Assembly: GCA_003564155.1 (NCBI GenBank)
Contig: PWOA01000074.1
Coordinates: forward strand, 1-45,622
Length of the DNA: 45,622 nt
Source of the DNA: Candidatus Cloacimonadota bacterium
GTDB taxonomy: Bacteria; Cloacimonadota; Cloacimonadia; Cloacimonadales; PWNZ01
Direction: 5' to 3'
The position numbers and the translations under genes were made by a program. The notes below the pieces were generated by a model. That model had not been told where the DNA came from and searched no databases. It worked only from the letters and a program-made list of their open reading frames with translations. This document shows, piece by piece, positions 34,184-43,474 of this stretch (position 1 is its first letter; each line of letters opens with the position of its first letter).

Positions 34184-34927
34184 TTAAGACGATAAAATAC
34201 ATCCCATTCCCTTGGATAATTCTTTGTCTTTTTCTACTGAGAACTCTAACAGGCTTCTTTTCAATATAACTTCTCCGTTTTGAATATTCTTCATCCCTAT
34301 ATACCCAATTTCAGGAGCATAATATAAATATTGAATTGTTTCACCTCTTGTATTAGCAACAGTTTCAGGGGTAAAAGCCAACATATCTCCCATTGCTGTC
34401 GGATTTACTACTTTATGTTTATATACATTAAATACACCTGCTTTTGTTTCAAATTCCTTCGCAGAAGAAACACACTTTATAATTACTCCACTTTTATAAG
34501 CCCATTCTTCTCCCTCATCAACAGGATATTTAATAAATAGTGTCTTGCTTATATTCGAATAAGTAGAACCAATTTTTTGCCCATAATAGAATAAGCCTTC
34601 TGGTTCATTCCGAACTAAACTTTTCCTGATTTGAGGTTTATCTTCAGGCATTTCAAACCAATTCCAGTAATAAACTATTATTTTTTTACCTTGATGGGAA
34701 ATGGTTGAAGATCCGGTAATTGCGATTTTTGAATGTTCTGTATGTGTATGACTCCCATTAACAAAAATTGAGTCTTCATACACCCAGTAATTACCTTCAG
34801 CTAAAGGCATAATTTTATCATGATATTGTATCTCGGTGTTGACTTTTTCATCTTTAGTACATCCATAAAGCATTATTAATATTACACCAAAGATAATTAG
34901 AATTCTATCAATAGTATTTATTTTCAT
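34184..34927 (-). CDS. Putative lipoprotein of unknown function
   Basis: A lipoprotein signal (IDRILIIFGVILIMLYGC, lipid Cys 23) is followed by about 220 residues rich in beta strands. The opening MPLAEGNYWVYEDSIFVNG resembles the start of many FCB-group lipoproteins of unknown role ('xxGNxWxY'). Later features are KIIVYYWNWFEMPE and IQYLYYAPEIGYIGMKNI, close to the end. The pattern is that of a secreted beta-barrel or lipocalin-like domain, with no catalytic residues I can name. GGAGAG precedes the ATG. It lies between birA and the carboxypeptidase gene on the same strand. Confidence 0.75.
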   Translation of the reverse strand: MKINTIDRILIIFGVILIMLYGCTKDEKVNTEIQYHDKIMPLAEGNYWVYEDSIFVNGSHTHTEHSKIAITGSSTISHQGKKIIVYYWNWFEMPEDKPQIRKSLVRNEPEGLFYYGQKIGSTYSNISKTLFIKYPVDEGEEWAYKSGVIIKCVSSAKEFETKAGVFNVYKHKVVNPTAMGDMLAFTPETVANTRGETIQYLYYAPEIGYIGMKNIQNGEVILKRSLLEFSVEKDKELSKGMGCILSS

Positions 34928-35008
34928 TCAAACTCTCCGCTTTTTTCTATTAATGAATATTAGCAACATAAATATTCCCTTTTATTGCGACTCACATAAG
35001 ACGTCTCT

Positions 35009-35836
35009 TTAAATAATGTCAATATTTTTTTTTATCCTTACAGAACCACTAAAAAATGGTTGAATAGAGTTACTCTGATGTTTTAATAGAATGGCTCCAT
35101 CTTTATTGATCCCTTTAACTATTCCTTGATAATCCTGAAACTGAGTTGATAGAGTGATATTCTTATTCTCTAAAATCGAGAATCTGTAATAGTCATCACA
35201 AAACGGTTTTAAATCGTTTTCAACCAATTGTGGTAAATAATGGAAAAAATTAGCGAATATTTCATATAACAACTCTTCGTTATTGATGTCCATTAGCATG
35301 TTTTCATCGAGTTGCTTGTGCTTCGTGGTAATACAATTGGATTTATCTTCATAGTTCTGTTGCCTATAGTAGTCCTTTAGTGAAATGGCATCAAGATCTT
35401 TATCAATGATAGAATTATTGGTGTTAATCCCCACACCCATAATTAGATATTTTGTACTAGTACAGAATGTTGTTAGTATTCCGCCTAATTTTTTCCCTGC
35501 TAGGATTATATCATTAGGCCACTTTAAACCAATATCGGTATCTGTATCCTTATATATCTTTGTAATCGCTTTAATGATCATTAGTGCGGAAAAAATCGTT
35601 ACACAATTTTTTAATGGGATATTATAAAATGCTGCCGTTACCCACAATCCTCCTTCAGGAGAATACCATATATTGTTGTTCCTCCCTTTACCTGCTGATT
35701 GACTTTCTGCTATGATAAGAAAATGACCTTTCCCCTTTTTTGTTATAGTGTAATTTTTTGCTTTATCATAAGTGCTGCTGATTTTTTTGTAGCGATACAC
35801 TTGGTCAAACAAGAAAGCAATATCCATTTTATTCAT
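35009..35836 (-). CDS. birA: Biotin--[acetyl-CoA-carboxylase] ligase
   Basis: It activates biotin with ATP and attaches it to the biotin carboxyl carrier protein. The catalytic domain shows the adenylate loop SAGKGRNNNIW (47-57, in place of the common GRGRxxRxW), GLWVTAAF, KWPNDIILAGKKLGGILT (105-122) and MGVGINTNN (133-141). A small C-terminal SH3-like domain follows (about 215-270). The N-terminal DNA-binding HTH of repressor-type BirA is absent, so this is a ligase only. A long variable stretch (about 145-200) is unusual but in frame. It follows nrdJ after 33 bases and is likely cotranscribed. Confidence 0.94.
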   Translation of the reverse strand: MNKMDIAFLFDQVYRYKKISSTYDKAKNYTITKKGKGHFLIIAESQSAGKGRNNNIWYSPEGGLWVTAAFYNIPLKNCVTIFSALMIIKAITKIYKDTDTDIGLKWPNDIILAGKKLGGILTTFCTSTKYLIMGVGINTNNSIIDKDLDAISLKDYYRQQNYEDKSNCITTKHKQLDENMLMDINNEELLYEIFANFFHYLPQLVENDLKPFCDDYYRFSILENKNITLSTQFQDYQGIVKGINKDGAILLKHQSNSIQPFFSGSVRIKKNIDII

Positions 35837-35869
35837 TATTATTCTTCTGTTTAATTACCTGAGTTAAGC

Positions 35870-38137
35870 TCAGCACTTGGACCAACCACATAAGTGACAC
35901 TTCTTACATCCTTCACTGAACTCAATTACCCCGCCGCAGTCGGGACAAGAACCACCAATCGTTTTTCGACCATTCTTATCATTATTTTCAGATTTGTCGT
36001 CCTCATATTCGTCACAATCGTTATTCAATCCGTTAATTTTCCCAGCTTTATACAGTTTTAAATATGAGTCTAACGAACGGGCAATTGCATCTGCACAAGA
36101 AGTTATGATAGTTCCTTTGAACCACATCGGTGAAGGACAATGAATTCCTCTTAGTTGTTGTATCATAGATTCAATTTTAACATTAGAACGTAAACACAGT
36201 GAAGCTAGACGAGCTATGGCTTCTAATTGGGCTGAAGGACAGCCTCCGACTTTTCCCATCTGTGTAAATACTTCAAATGCTCCATTTTCATCAGCATTTA
36301 TCGTAATATATAAATGCCCACAACCAGTTTCAATTTTTCTAGTTACACCATGCATAAATTCCGGCCTAGTTCTGGGGACAATCCGGTCATCTTGTTTAGC
36401 TGTATCATTTTTTAAGCTGCCTACATTTAATACTTGATTTTGGCGGCTTCCATCCCGATAAACAGTCACACCTTTACAGCCTAACTCAAAAGCTAAAAGG
36501 TAACTTTTTCGAATATCCTCTCTAGTAGCACTTTGGTTGAAGTTGATTGTTTTAGATACAGCATTGTCTGTATATTCTTGGAAAGCAGCTTGCATCTTAA
36601 TGTGCCATTCGGGACTAATATCATGAGAAGTTACAAAAACTTTTTTAATTTCTGCTGGAATTTCATCAATCTCTGCTAAAGACCCTTTTTCGGCAATCTT
36701 CTCCATCAATTTTTGAGAAAACAATCCAGTGTCTTTCAATTTCTGCTCTAGCACAGGATTAACGTAAAGAAGCTTTTCTCCATCCATTACATCCTTGATA
36801 TATACTAAAGAAAATTGAGGTTCAACCCCACTTGAAGTATTACAAATCATACTTATGGTACCTGTCGGTGCAATTGTTGTTAAAGTGGCGTTTCTAATAC
36901 CGTTTGCTTGAATATCTGCCGACAGTTTCTCCCAATTCTTGGACACTTTATCCCTGAAAAGCTTTCCTTGTTCATAAATACTACCCTTATAATTAGGAAA
37001 TTCCCCCTTCTTCATAGCCAAATCTACTGACTTTTCTTTAGCTGCATAATCAATGAATTCCATTAATTTTTTTGCAAATTCTACAGCTTCATCACTATCG
37101 TAAGGTATTCCCATTTTGTACAGCAAATCAGCAAAACCCATAATCCCTAATCCGATCTTACGGTTAGCTTTAGCCATTTTATCAATCTCAGGTAAGGGAA
37201 ATTTTGATCTATCAATAACACAGTCTAAAAACAATACAGATTCAGCAACTATTTCTCCAAGTTTATCCCAATCAAATCTTTTTTCGAAAAATCTCGCTAC
37301 ATCTATCGATCCTAAATTACATGCTTCATTAGGCAATAAAGGCTGTTCCCCACAAGGATTCGTTGATTCTATATTTCCAACATGAGGAGTTGGATTATAT
37401 TTATTTAGTCGATCGATAAATACTATCCCAGGTTCACCATTTTTGTGAGCTAATTCAACAATCAAATTAAATATATCACTGGCTTTTAGGGTATCTGTAA
37501 CTCTGCCTGATTGTGGAGAAACTAAATCAAAAGTACTGTCTTTTGATAAAGCTTCCATGAAACTATGGGTGATACCAACGCTAAGATTAAAGTTGGTTAA
37601 CTGACTTGGATCACTTTTAGCAGTTATGAAATCGATTATTTGCGGATGATCAATATTTAGAATGGCCATGTTGGCTCCTCTCCTTGTACCACCCTGTTTT
37701 ACCGCATCAGTAGCTGAGTTAAAAACTTTAAGAAATGAGATTGGTCCACTTGAGACTCCACTAGTTGTTTTTACTCGAGCATCTGTTTCTCTCAAACGAC
37801 TAAAACTAAAACCGGTTCCTCCGCCACTTTTATGTATAAGTGCGGCATTTTTAATACTCGTAAAAATTGAATCTATGCTATCTTCTATAGGTAAAACAAA
37901 ACATGCAGATAGCTGTTGTAAGTCATTACCTGCATTCATTAATGTTGGGGAGTTAGGCATAAAAAAGCCGGAGTCAAGCAATGCGAAAAACTGCTTTGAT
38001 AGCTCATCATCTCCATTACTAATATCATTTGCAACTCTACTCACCATTTTTTCCCAGTTTTCAATCAATCTGCCCTTACTGTCTTTCTTGTAATATCTTT
38101 TCTCTAATACAACTTTCGCATTGTCGGAAATAATCAT
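35870..38137 (-). CDS. nrdJ: Adenosylcobalamin-dependent (class II) ribonucleotide reductase
   Basis: It reduces ribonucleotides to deoxyribonucleotides using a B12-derived thiyl radical, so it works with or without oxygen. Conserved motifs include LSACFVLPIEDS with C79, HKSGGGTGFSFSRLR, GGTRRGANMAIL, NPCGEQPLLPNEACNLGSI carrying the active-site Cys, and the phosphate-binding TTIAPTGTISMI. The C-terminus has a Cys cluster (CPDCGG, CKKCHLCGWSKC) that passes electrons to the active site or binds zinc. At 755 residues it is normal for the monomer/dimer NrdJ group. GGAG lies 8 bases before the ATG. I saw no cobalamin riboswitch upstream. Confidence 0.96.
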   Translation of the reverse strand: MIISDNAKVVLEKRYYKKDSKGRLIENWEKMVSRVANDISNGDDELSKQFFALLDSGFFMPNSPTLMNAGNDLQQLSACFVLPIEDSIDSIFTSIKNAALIHKSGGGTGFSFSRLRETDARVKTTSGVSSGPISFLKVFNSATDAVKQGGTRRGANMAILNIDHPQIIDFITAKSDPSQLTNFNLSVGITHSFMEALSKDSTFDLVSPQSGRVTDTLKASDIFNLIVELAHKNGEPGIVFIDRLNKYNPTPHVGNIESTNPCGEQPLLPNEACNLGSIDVARFFEKRFDWDKLGEIVAESVLFLDCVIDRSKFPLPEIDKMAKANRKIGLGIMGFADLLYKMGIPYDSDEAVEFAKKLMEFIDYAAKEKSVDLAMKKGEFPNYKGSIYEQGKLFRDKVSKNWEKLSADIQANGIRNATLTTIAPTGTISMICNTSSGVEPQFSLVYIKDVMDGEKLLYVNPVLEQKLKDTGLFSQKLMEKIAEKGSLAEIDEIPAEIKKVFVTSHDISPEWHIKMQAAFQEYTDNAVSKTINFNQSATREDIRKSYLLAFELGCKGVTVYRDGSRQNQVLNVGSLKNDTAKQDDRIVPRTRPEFMHGVTRKIETGCGHLYITINADENGAFEVFTQMGKVGGCPSAQLEAIARLASLCLRSNVKIESMIQQLRGIHCPSPMWFKGTIITSCADAIARSLDSYLKLYKAGKINGLNNDCDEYEDDKSENNDKNGRKTIGGSCPDCGGVIEFSEGCKKCHLCGWSKC

Positions 38138-38334
38138 AAACTTTCTCCAATAATATATTTTTGGTAAACCAGTTAGTGTCTAAATCTTAATTACTTATCC
38201 CAATAATCCGGTTTATTAATTATAAATAGTTGGCAACCTTTAGGTCCCATTTTAATAATAAAAAGTGTTAATTTGCTGAGTATAACATAGCGTATTATGA
38301 ACTAAGTATAGTGCCGATTCATAATAATCTGTAT

Positions 38335-39705
38335 TTATGTCAACCATTTATCACTGATATAATCAGGAGATGTGATCAACCCATTGTTTCGCACCACATA
38401 TGAAAGAATTTTTTTATAAAGTGAAAACTTCCCTCTCATTTTGTTATCTAACATAATAGTCATCAAAGATTCTCGTTGGTCCGTTTTTTGTAAATGGTAA
38501 TTGACATAATTTTTTAGTGGCAAAGGGTCATCTAAACCTTTGTTTAAATTTCCGAAACAGATAGCAGGGGGTATCTCCAGAACGGTATATGGTTTATTTT
38601 CTTGAATATTGTAGGGGTAAAAAGGGAAAGATATTCCAGCTCTATAACCAATTAAATTATCATAAAAAATTGACATATCATATTTAATCTTAGTAGATTC
38701 TAATTCGTTAAAAAGCTTACTATAATGTTCATCTAGATTGAGGAAAGTATGTCCATTAACTAATAGATTATGCTCTTTAAATATTTCACTAGCTAAATAA
38801 ATCTCTTGAGATGAGCATCTTTTGTTAGTATATATACCAATTGAAGTTTCCACTTGATCATTTTGAAAACTAATATATTCTTTTCTGGAAATATTATAAT
38901 CTGGCTTTAAATATGCCTCTATTAATGACTCCATAATTGATCTTTTCTTGCTATCCGGAATTGGAAAAAAATTTGTGGTTTGAACTTCTTTTTTTTCTTC
39001 GTACTTGATTATTTTCTTTAAGTCATTTATCTGTTTGTATTCTTTCAAGTTTTGGGGAGATATCGATGATAGCAGGTGAATTACTGCAACTGCAAACTCC
39101 TTATCTTCAAACCATCTGTTTAGTTTCTGGTAACCAGGTAAAGCTAATTCTAAGGATTTTTGAAAAATACCACAATACCTGTCAACAACTGGTGTTAAAA
39201 AAAAATCCCACTCTTTTGCTAAATACTGGTTTTTGAACTCTACTTTTTTCTTCTTATTTTTTTCAGCATCCTTTGAATTTGCTTTATCCTTTCTGATAGT
39301 ATAGACGTATTCTTCCCAACAAGAGAGAAAGAAAAAAGCTGATGCAATAATATCCTTTCTAACTATCAATCTATTGTGTGCCTGATGTAATAAAATACCT
39401 TTTTGGGAAAAAAGAAAGGGTATATTCTCATCACGATATTGAACAAAATGTACCTCATCTTTATCTAATAAAGAATAGTTTTCAAAAAAATCAGCAGTAC
39501 TTAGATCATGATATATCTTTACAGGATACTTTTCTTCTGTAGCACCACCGTAATAAACATGAATGTCTTCTAGGGAATAGTCATAATAAAATGCCGGTTG
39601 AGAACCGATCATTTTACAAAAAGTTCGGAAAACGTATTCAGCTTTAGCGATAAACTTTTTTTCTACGTTAAGCAATATATTAATTTTTCTACTAATTTCA
39701 TCCAT
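38335..39705 (-). CDS. Polysaccharide deacetylase-like protein with catalytic motifs lost
   Basis: The N-terminal part, with VYYGG and IIASAFFFLSCWEEYVYTIR (about 125-143), matches the pattern of the domain I recall as DUF7033, which precedes polysaccharide deacetylase domains in FCB bacteria. The C-terminal half also fits: IKYDMSIFYDNLIGYRAGIS, FPFYPYN and TVLEIPPAI align with the 'yDsT...gfRaGt..pf.pfd...leiP' block. But where active members have THDVD the sequence reads VIHLLSS, where they have IGLHxSY it reads IGIYTNK, and the RQHYL site reads NGHTFLN. It may be an inactive, carbohydrate-binding relative. The start may be TTG 39717 or ATG 39705; neither has a strong ribosome site. It follows lon closely. 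Confidence 0.65.
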   Translation of the reverse strand: MDEISRKINILLNVEKKFIAKAEYVFRTFCKMIGSQPAFYYDYSLEDIHVYYGGATEEKYPVKIYHDLSTADFFENYSLLDKDEVHFVQYRDENIPFLFSQKGILLHQAHNRLIVRKDIIASAFFFLSCWEEYVYTIRKDKANSKDAEKNKKKKVEFKNQYLAKEWDFFLTPVVDRYCGIFQKSLELALPGYQKLNRWFEDKEFAVAVIHLLSSISPQNLKEYKQINDLKKIIKYEEKKEVQTTNFFPIPDSKKRSIMESLIEAYLKPDYNISRKEYISFQNDQVETSIGIYTNKRCSSQEIYLASEIFKEHNLLVNGHTFLNLDEHYSKLFNELESTKIKYDMSIFYDNLIGYRAGISFPFYPYNIQENKPYTVLEIPPAICFGNLNKGLDDPLPLKNYVNYHLQKTDQRESLMTIMLDNKMRGKFSLYKKILSYVVRNNGLITSPDYISDKWLT

Positions 39706-39736
39706 ATTCTTTAGCAATCAACAATTAGCACATGTT

Positions 39737-42061
39737 TTATCCATCGATTACAACATATTTCAGAATTTCAGGGTAATCACTAATAAAAATTACATTTATA
39801 TCAGAAACCGTATCTTTGTCTAACTCTTCATACGCATCCTTATTCTCTTTTGGCAATATAACTGATTTAACACCCGCTCTTTTTGCTGCTAATAGTTTTT
39901 CTTTTAAACCTCCAACAGGTAAAACCTTACCTGTTAATGTTATTTCTCCTGTCATAGCTATATCGGGTTTAATCTTTCTATTTGTGAGTAGTGATATTAC
40001 TGCAGTAGTCAAAGTTATACCCGCTGATGGCCCATCTTTTGGAATGGCTCCAGCTGGAAGATGAATATGAAAATTTAGTTTTCTAAAATCCTCCGGAGAT
40101 ATGTCAAACTTTTTGAAGTTACCCTTTATGTAGCTGAAAGCTATGCTGGCTGATTCTTTCATGACATCCCCTAATAAACCTGTTAAAACAAGATCTCCTT
40201 TACCGGGTGAAGCAATAGCTTCACAAAAAAGTATTTCCCCCCCGAAAGGTGTCCACGCCAGACCGGTAACTACACCAACTTCAGGCTCTTTTGAAGCAAT
40301 TTCCAAAATAAACTTCCTTCTTCCTAAATAATCTTTAACATTTATTGATGTGATCACTCGACGTTCTATAGTTGCAGTAGCTTTCATTTTTGCTATTTTC
40401 CTCATTATTGAAGCAATAGTCCTCTGGAGATTTCGTACACCAGCTTCACGAACATAATAACGTATTATCTCCTTTAATGCACTTTCTTGAAATACGACAT
40501 CTTTACCGGTCAAACCATTGTTTTTTTTCTCTTTCGGGAGCAAATACTTTCTGGCTATCTGGACTTTTTCATTTTCAACGTAGCTAGAAAACTCCAATAC
40601 CTCCATTCTATCTTTTAAAGCCGGTGGTATTGTATCTAAAGTGTTGGCAGTTGTAATGAACATTACCTCAGACAAGTCAAACTTTAGATTTATATAGTTA
40701 TCTATAAACTCATGATTTTGTTCCGGATCTAAAACTTCTAATAGAGCTGAAGCTGGATCTCCTCTAAAATCACGACCAATTTTATCAACTTCATCAAGCA
40801 TAAAAAGTGGATTGGCCTTACCACATCTTTTAATTTCATTGATTATTTTCCCCGGCATTGCTCCTATATAAGTTCTACGATGTCCTCTGATTTCAGCCTC
40901 ATCATGGATTCCGCCAAGAGAAATTCGGGTAAACCTGCGATTCAAAGAACGTGCAATAGACTTACCGAACGAAGTTTTACCTACACCAGGCGGCCCCACA
41001 AAGCAAAGGATCGGACCTTTTAGTTTTTTGTTAAGTTTCTTAACAGCAATGTACTCAACAATCCTTTCCTTAACTTTCTTTAAACCGTAATGGTCATTGT
41101 CCAAAATTTTTTCGATTTGGGGTATATTTAACCGGTCTTTAGAATAATTACGCCAAGGTAGATTCACCAACCATTCCAAATAGTTACGGATAACACTGTA
41201 TTCAGCAGATGCCGGAGACATCATCGCCAATCTATCTAATTCTTCATAAGCTTCTTCTTCAACATAGTCAGAAAGTTTAGCTTTTATTATCCTTTCTTTC
41301 CATACTTCTACTTCTTGATCTATTTCATCAACTTCACCTAATTCTTTTTTTATAGCTACCAGCTGTTCTCTTAAATAATATTTTCTCTGATCTTCATCCA
41401 TTTCTAATTGTATATTACTACGAATGCTATTCTCAAGTCTAACCTGCTTAATTAACTCTGCCAAATACTTGTTGAGCAATTGAAATCTTTTCACTAAATC
41501 AACTGCCTCGAGAATACGTTGTTTATCAAGCATTTCCATTTGAACGTTACCGGCAATTATATCTGCTATCCTACCCGCTTGTTTTATGTTTTTTAAACCT
41601 AAAACAATTTCTTTATTAAACTCTTTAGATTCATTGATTAGCTTTTCTAAAAGCTCCATGGCAACATTCTTTAATGCAGTTATCTTGGGGTTATCTTCAA
41701 TGTTCTCAGCCATTGGTTCAACTTCAACCATGACAAAAGGTTCTTTTTGGATCATCTTGTCTACCTTTATCCGAGATACTCCCTGTAATAACAGACTTAT
41801 TGAACCATCGTTATTACGTAACATTCTCAAAATAGATACTGCTGTTCCATAAGTATAAAATTCAAAGTCTTTATTCCCAACATTCTCTTGTTTTGTTAAG
41901 AAAATACCTATTAATTTATCATTTGATAATGCGTAATCTATAACCTTCTTCAACACCTCATCGGATACTACTAAAGGTATCATTAAGTAAGGAAACATTA
42001 CGGTATTATTTAAGTTAATTACCGGTAATGAACGTGGTATTCTTTGAGACAATTCCATCAT
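39737..42061 (-). CDS. lon: ATP-dependent protease Lon
   Basis: It degrades damaged and regulatory proteins in the cytoplasm as a hexamer. The N-terminal LAN domain (about 8-205), with LPVINLNNTVMFPYLMIPL, is followed by a helical region. The AAA+ module has Walker A GPPGVGKTS (356-364) and Walker B LFMLDEVD (419-426). The protease domain has catalytic S679 in PKDGPSAG and K722 in GGLKEKLLAAKRAG, the same numbering as in E. coli Lon. Length 774 is typical. GGAGA lies about 9 bases before the first ATG; a second ATG follows at once. Confidence 0.98.
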   Translation of the reverse strand: MMELSQRIPRSLPVINLNNTVMFPYLMIPLVVSDEVLKKVIDYALSNDKLIGIFLTKQENVGNKDFEFYTYGTAVSILRMLRNNDGSISLLLQGVSRIKVDKMIQKEPFVMVEVEPMAENIEDNPKITALKNVAMELLEKLINESKEFNKEIVLGLKNIKQAGRIADIIAGNVQMEMLDKQRILEAVDLVKRFQLLNKYLAELIKQVRLENSIRSNIQLEMDEDQRKYYLREQLVAIKKELGEVDEIDQEVEVWKERIIKAKLSDYVEEEAYEELDRLAMMSPASAEYSVIRNYLEWLVNLPWRNYSKDRLNIPQIEKILDNDHYGLKKVKERIVEYIAVKKLNKKLKGPILCFVGPPGVGKTSFGKSIARSLNRRFTRISLGGIHDEAEIRGHRRTYIGAMPGKIINEIKRCGKANPLFMLDEVDKIGRDFRGDPASALLEVLDPEQNHEFIDNYINLKFDLSEVMFITTANTLDTIPPALKDRMEVLEFSSYVENEKVQIARKYLLPKEKKNNGLTGKDVVFQESALKEIIRYYVREAGVRNLQRTIASIMRKIAKMKATATIERRVITSINVKDYLGRRKFILEIASKEPEVGVVTGLAWTPFGGEILFCEAIASPGKGDLVLTGLLGDVMKESASIAFSYIKGNFKKFDISPEDFRKLNFHIHLPAGAIPKDGPSAGITLTTAVISLLTNRKIKPDIAMTGEITLTGKVLPVGGLKEKLLAAKRAGVKSVILPKENKDAYEELDKDTVSDINVIFISDYPEILKYVVIDG

Positions 42062-42162
42062 ACAATCTTTCTCCGTTTATTCTGTTCTTAATAAATAAAT
42101 TATTATTTTGCGTTAATTATTAATTACTCGTTACTTGATAATGTTTTTATAAAGGGATAGTA

Positions 42163-43389
42163 TCATACTAATTCTCTGATAATAGTGATAGGCTCAGTTT
42201 TCCTTATTTTATGTAAAGGTATAACGGTCGCTGCAATAGTAATCAATATAACTATAACCCCTACCATAAAAAAATCTGATATCTTTACAACTACTGGCAA
42301 ATAATGAACAGGAAATCCGGGCACAGGGATTTCAATAATTCGATAATGATACTGAAAAAATATGAACATCGCAGATAATGTCATCCCAAAAAAAATCCCT
42401 GACAAACATATTAATACATTAATGTTTAAAAAACTCAGGTTAATTGATTGAGTTTTCATCCCCAGAGCTTTCAAAACTCCTATTTCTCTCTGCTTTTCAG
42501 ACACCAAACGGATTGAAGAACAAGACATGTTGAATCCGGAAATTATTAACATTAGCATTAATACTGTTTGCATAACAATTTTCTCGAGCCTCATTGCTTC
42601 AAAAATACTTCTATCAAAAACACTCCAGTCTTCAACTAAATAATCATTCCCCAGAATCCTTTGTAATCTGGCAGCAACACGACCGGATCTGTGAGGATTA
42701 TTTACTTTCACTTGCAGAATATCAACTGCATTATCGTATCCGGAAAAGAACATACCATTACTCTGAGATATGTAGACGTAAGACATATCATATTCCGGCA
42801 TACCTGACGAAAATATTCCAACTACTTGATAAAAATCAGATCTGGGTATTAATCCCAAAGGTGTAGGCTCAGTTTTTATTGGTGAAGATATTCGAACTTG
42901 TTCGCCTACAGTAACTCCCAAATAAACAGAGAGATCAAGGCCTAATACTATCTCATTATTACCGAAATTATCGAATGATTCCGAGTCAACATATCCTAAT
43001 CTTAACTGATTATCAAGATCGGATATTTTTCTATGTTTATTAAGATCTATCCCGTGACAATTGACGGCAACCACGTTGTTGCCTTTGTGGACTAAAAGCT
43101 CGTTTGTTACAACCGGAGATAGGGCAACTACATCATTATCTTCTCCGATTAATTCCATCAAAGGACTATAATTTTTTATTGGCCCCCTATCAGAACGATA
43201 AACTCTGATTTCAGCCTTAGTGTCTATTATTCTTTTCATCATGTCATCTTGCAAACCATTCATCACGCTTGACACTATCAATAAAGCTATCACGCCTATT
43301 ACAATACCCATAAATGAAAGCAAATGAGAAAATTTTGGGATAAAACGGTTTTTACCTAATAAAAACCGCATAGTTAATATTTTAGACAC
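42163..43389 (-). CDS. LolC/LolE-family ABC transporter permease
   Basis: This looks like a lipoprotein-releasing permease, which would pull lipoproteins out of the inner membrane for transfer to the outer membrane. Features are a first helix at about 22-42 (LLSFMGIVIGVIALLIVSSV) with the typical MNGLQDDMMKRI after it, and a periplasmic domain of about 220 residues. Three C-terminal helices form an FtsX module: MQTVLMLMLIISGFNM, then QREIGVLKALGMKTQSI of the coupling helix, and FFMVGVIVILITIAATVIPL. The GTG start at 43389 has GAGG 7 bases upstream. The partner ATPase LolD is not in the window. The gene order lysS-lolC/E recurs in other bacteria. Confidence 0.88.
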   Translation of the reverse strand: MSKILTMRFLLGKNRFIPKFSHLLSFMGIVIGVIALLIVSSVMNGLQDDMMKRIIDTKAEIRVYRSDRGPIKNYSPLMELIGEDNDVVALSPVVTNELLVHKGNNVVAVNCHGIDLNKHRKISDLDNQLRLGYVDSESFDNFGNNEIVLGLDLSVYLGVTVGEQVRISSPIKTEPTPLGLIPRSDFYQVVGIFSSGMPEYDMSYVYISQSNGMFFSGYDNAVDILQVKVNNPHRSGRVAARLQRILGNDYLVEDWSVFDRSIFEAMRLEKIVMQTVLMLMLIISGFNMSCSSIRLVSEKQREIGVLKALGMKTQSINLSFLNINVLICLSGIFFGMTLSAMFIFFQYHYRIIEIPVPGFPVHYLPVVVKISDFFMVGVIVILITIAATVIPLHKIRKTEPITIIRELV

Positions 43390-43474
43390 TAATAAACCTC
43401 ATATGATATCCTCTTAGATCCAATCAAACAGATAATTTTATTCTTCTCAACGACTAATAATACTACTTAGGGAA

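Noticed and set aside
37662-38093. A 143-residue plus-strand reading frame
   Set aside because: It lies wholly antisense to nrdJ, whose sequence is strongly conserved; the plus-strand product has no recognisable pattern.
38138-38334. Possible cobalamin riboswitch upstream of nrdJ
   Set aside because: I looked for the conserved B12-box core on the minus strand and did not find it; the stretch is short and unstructured.
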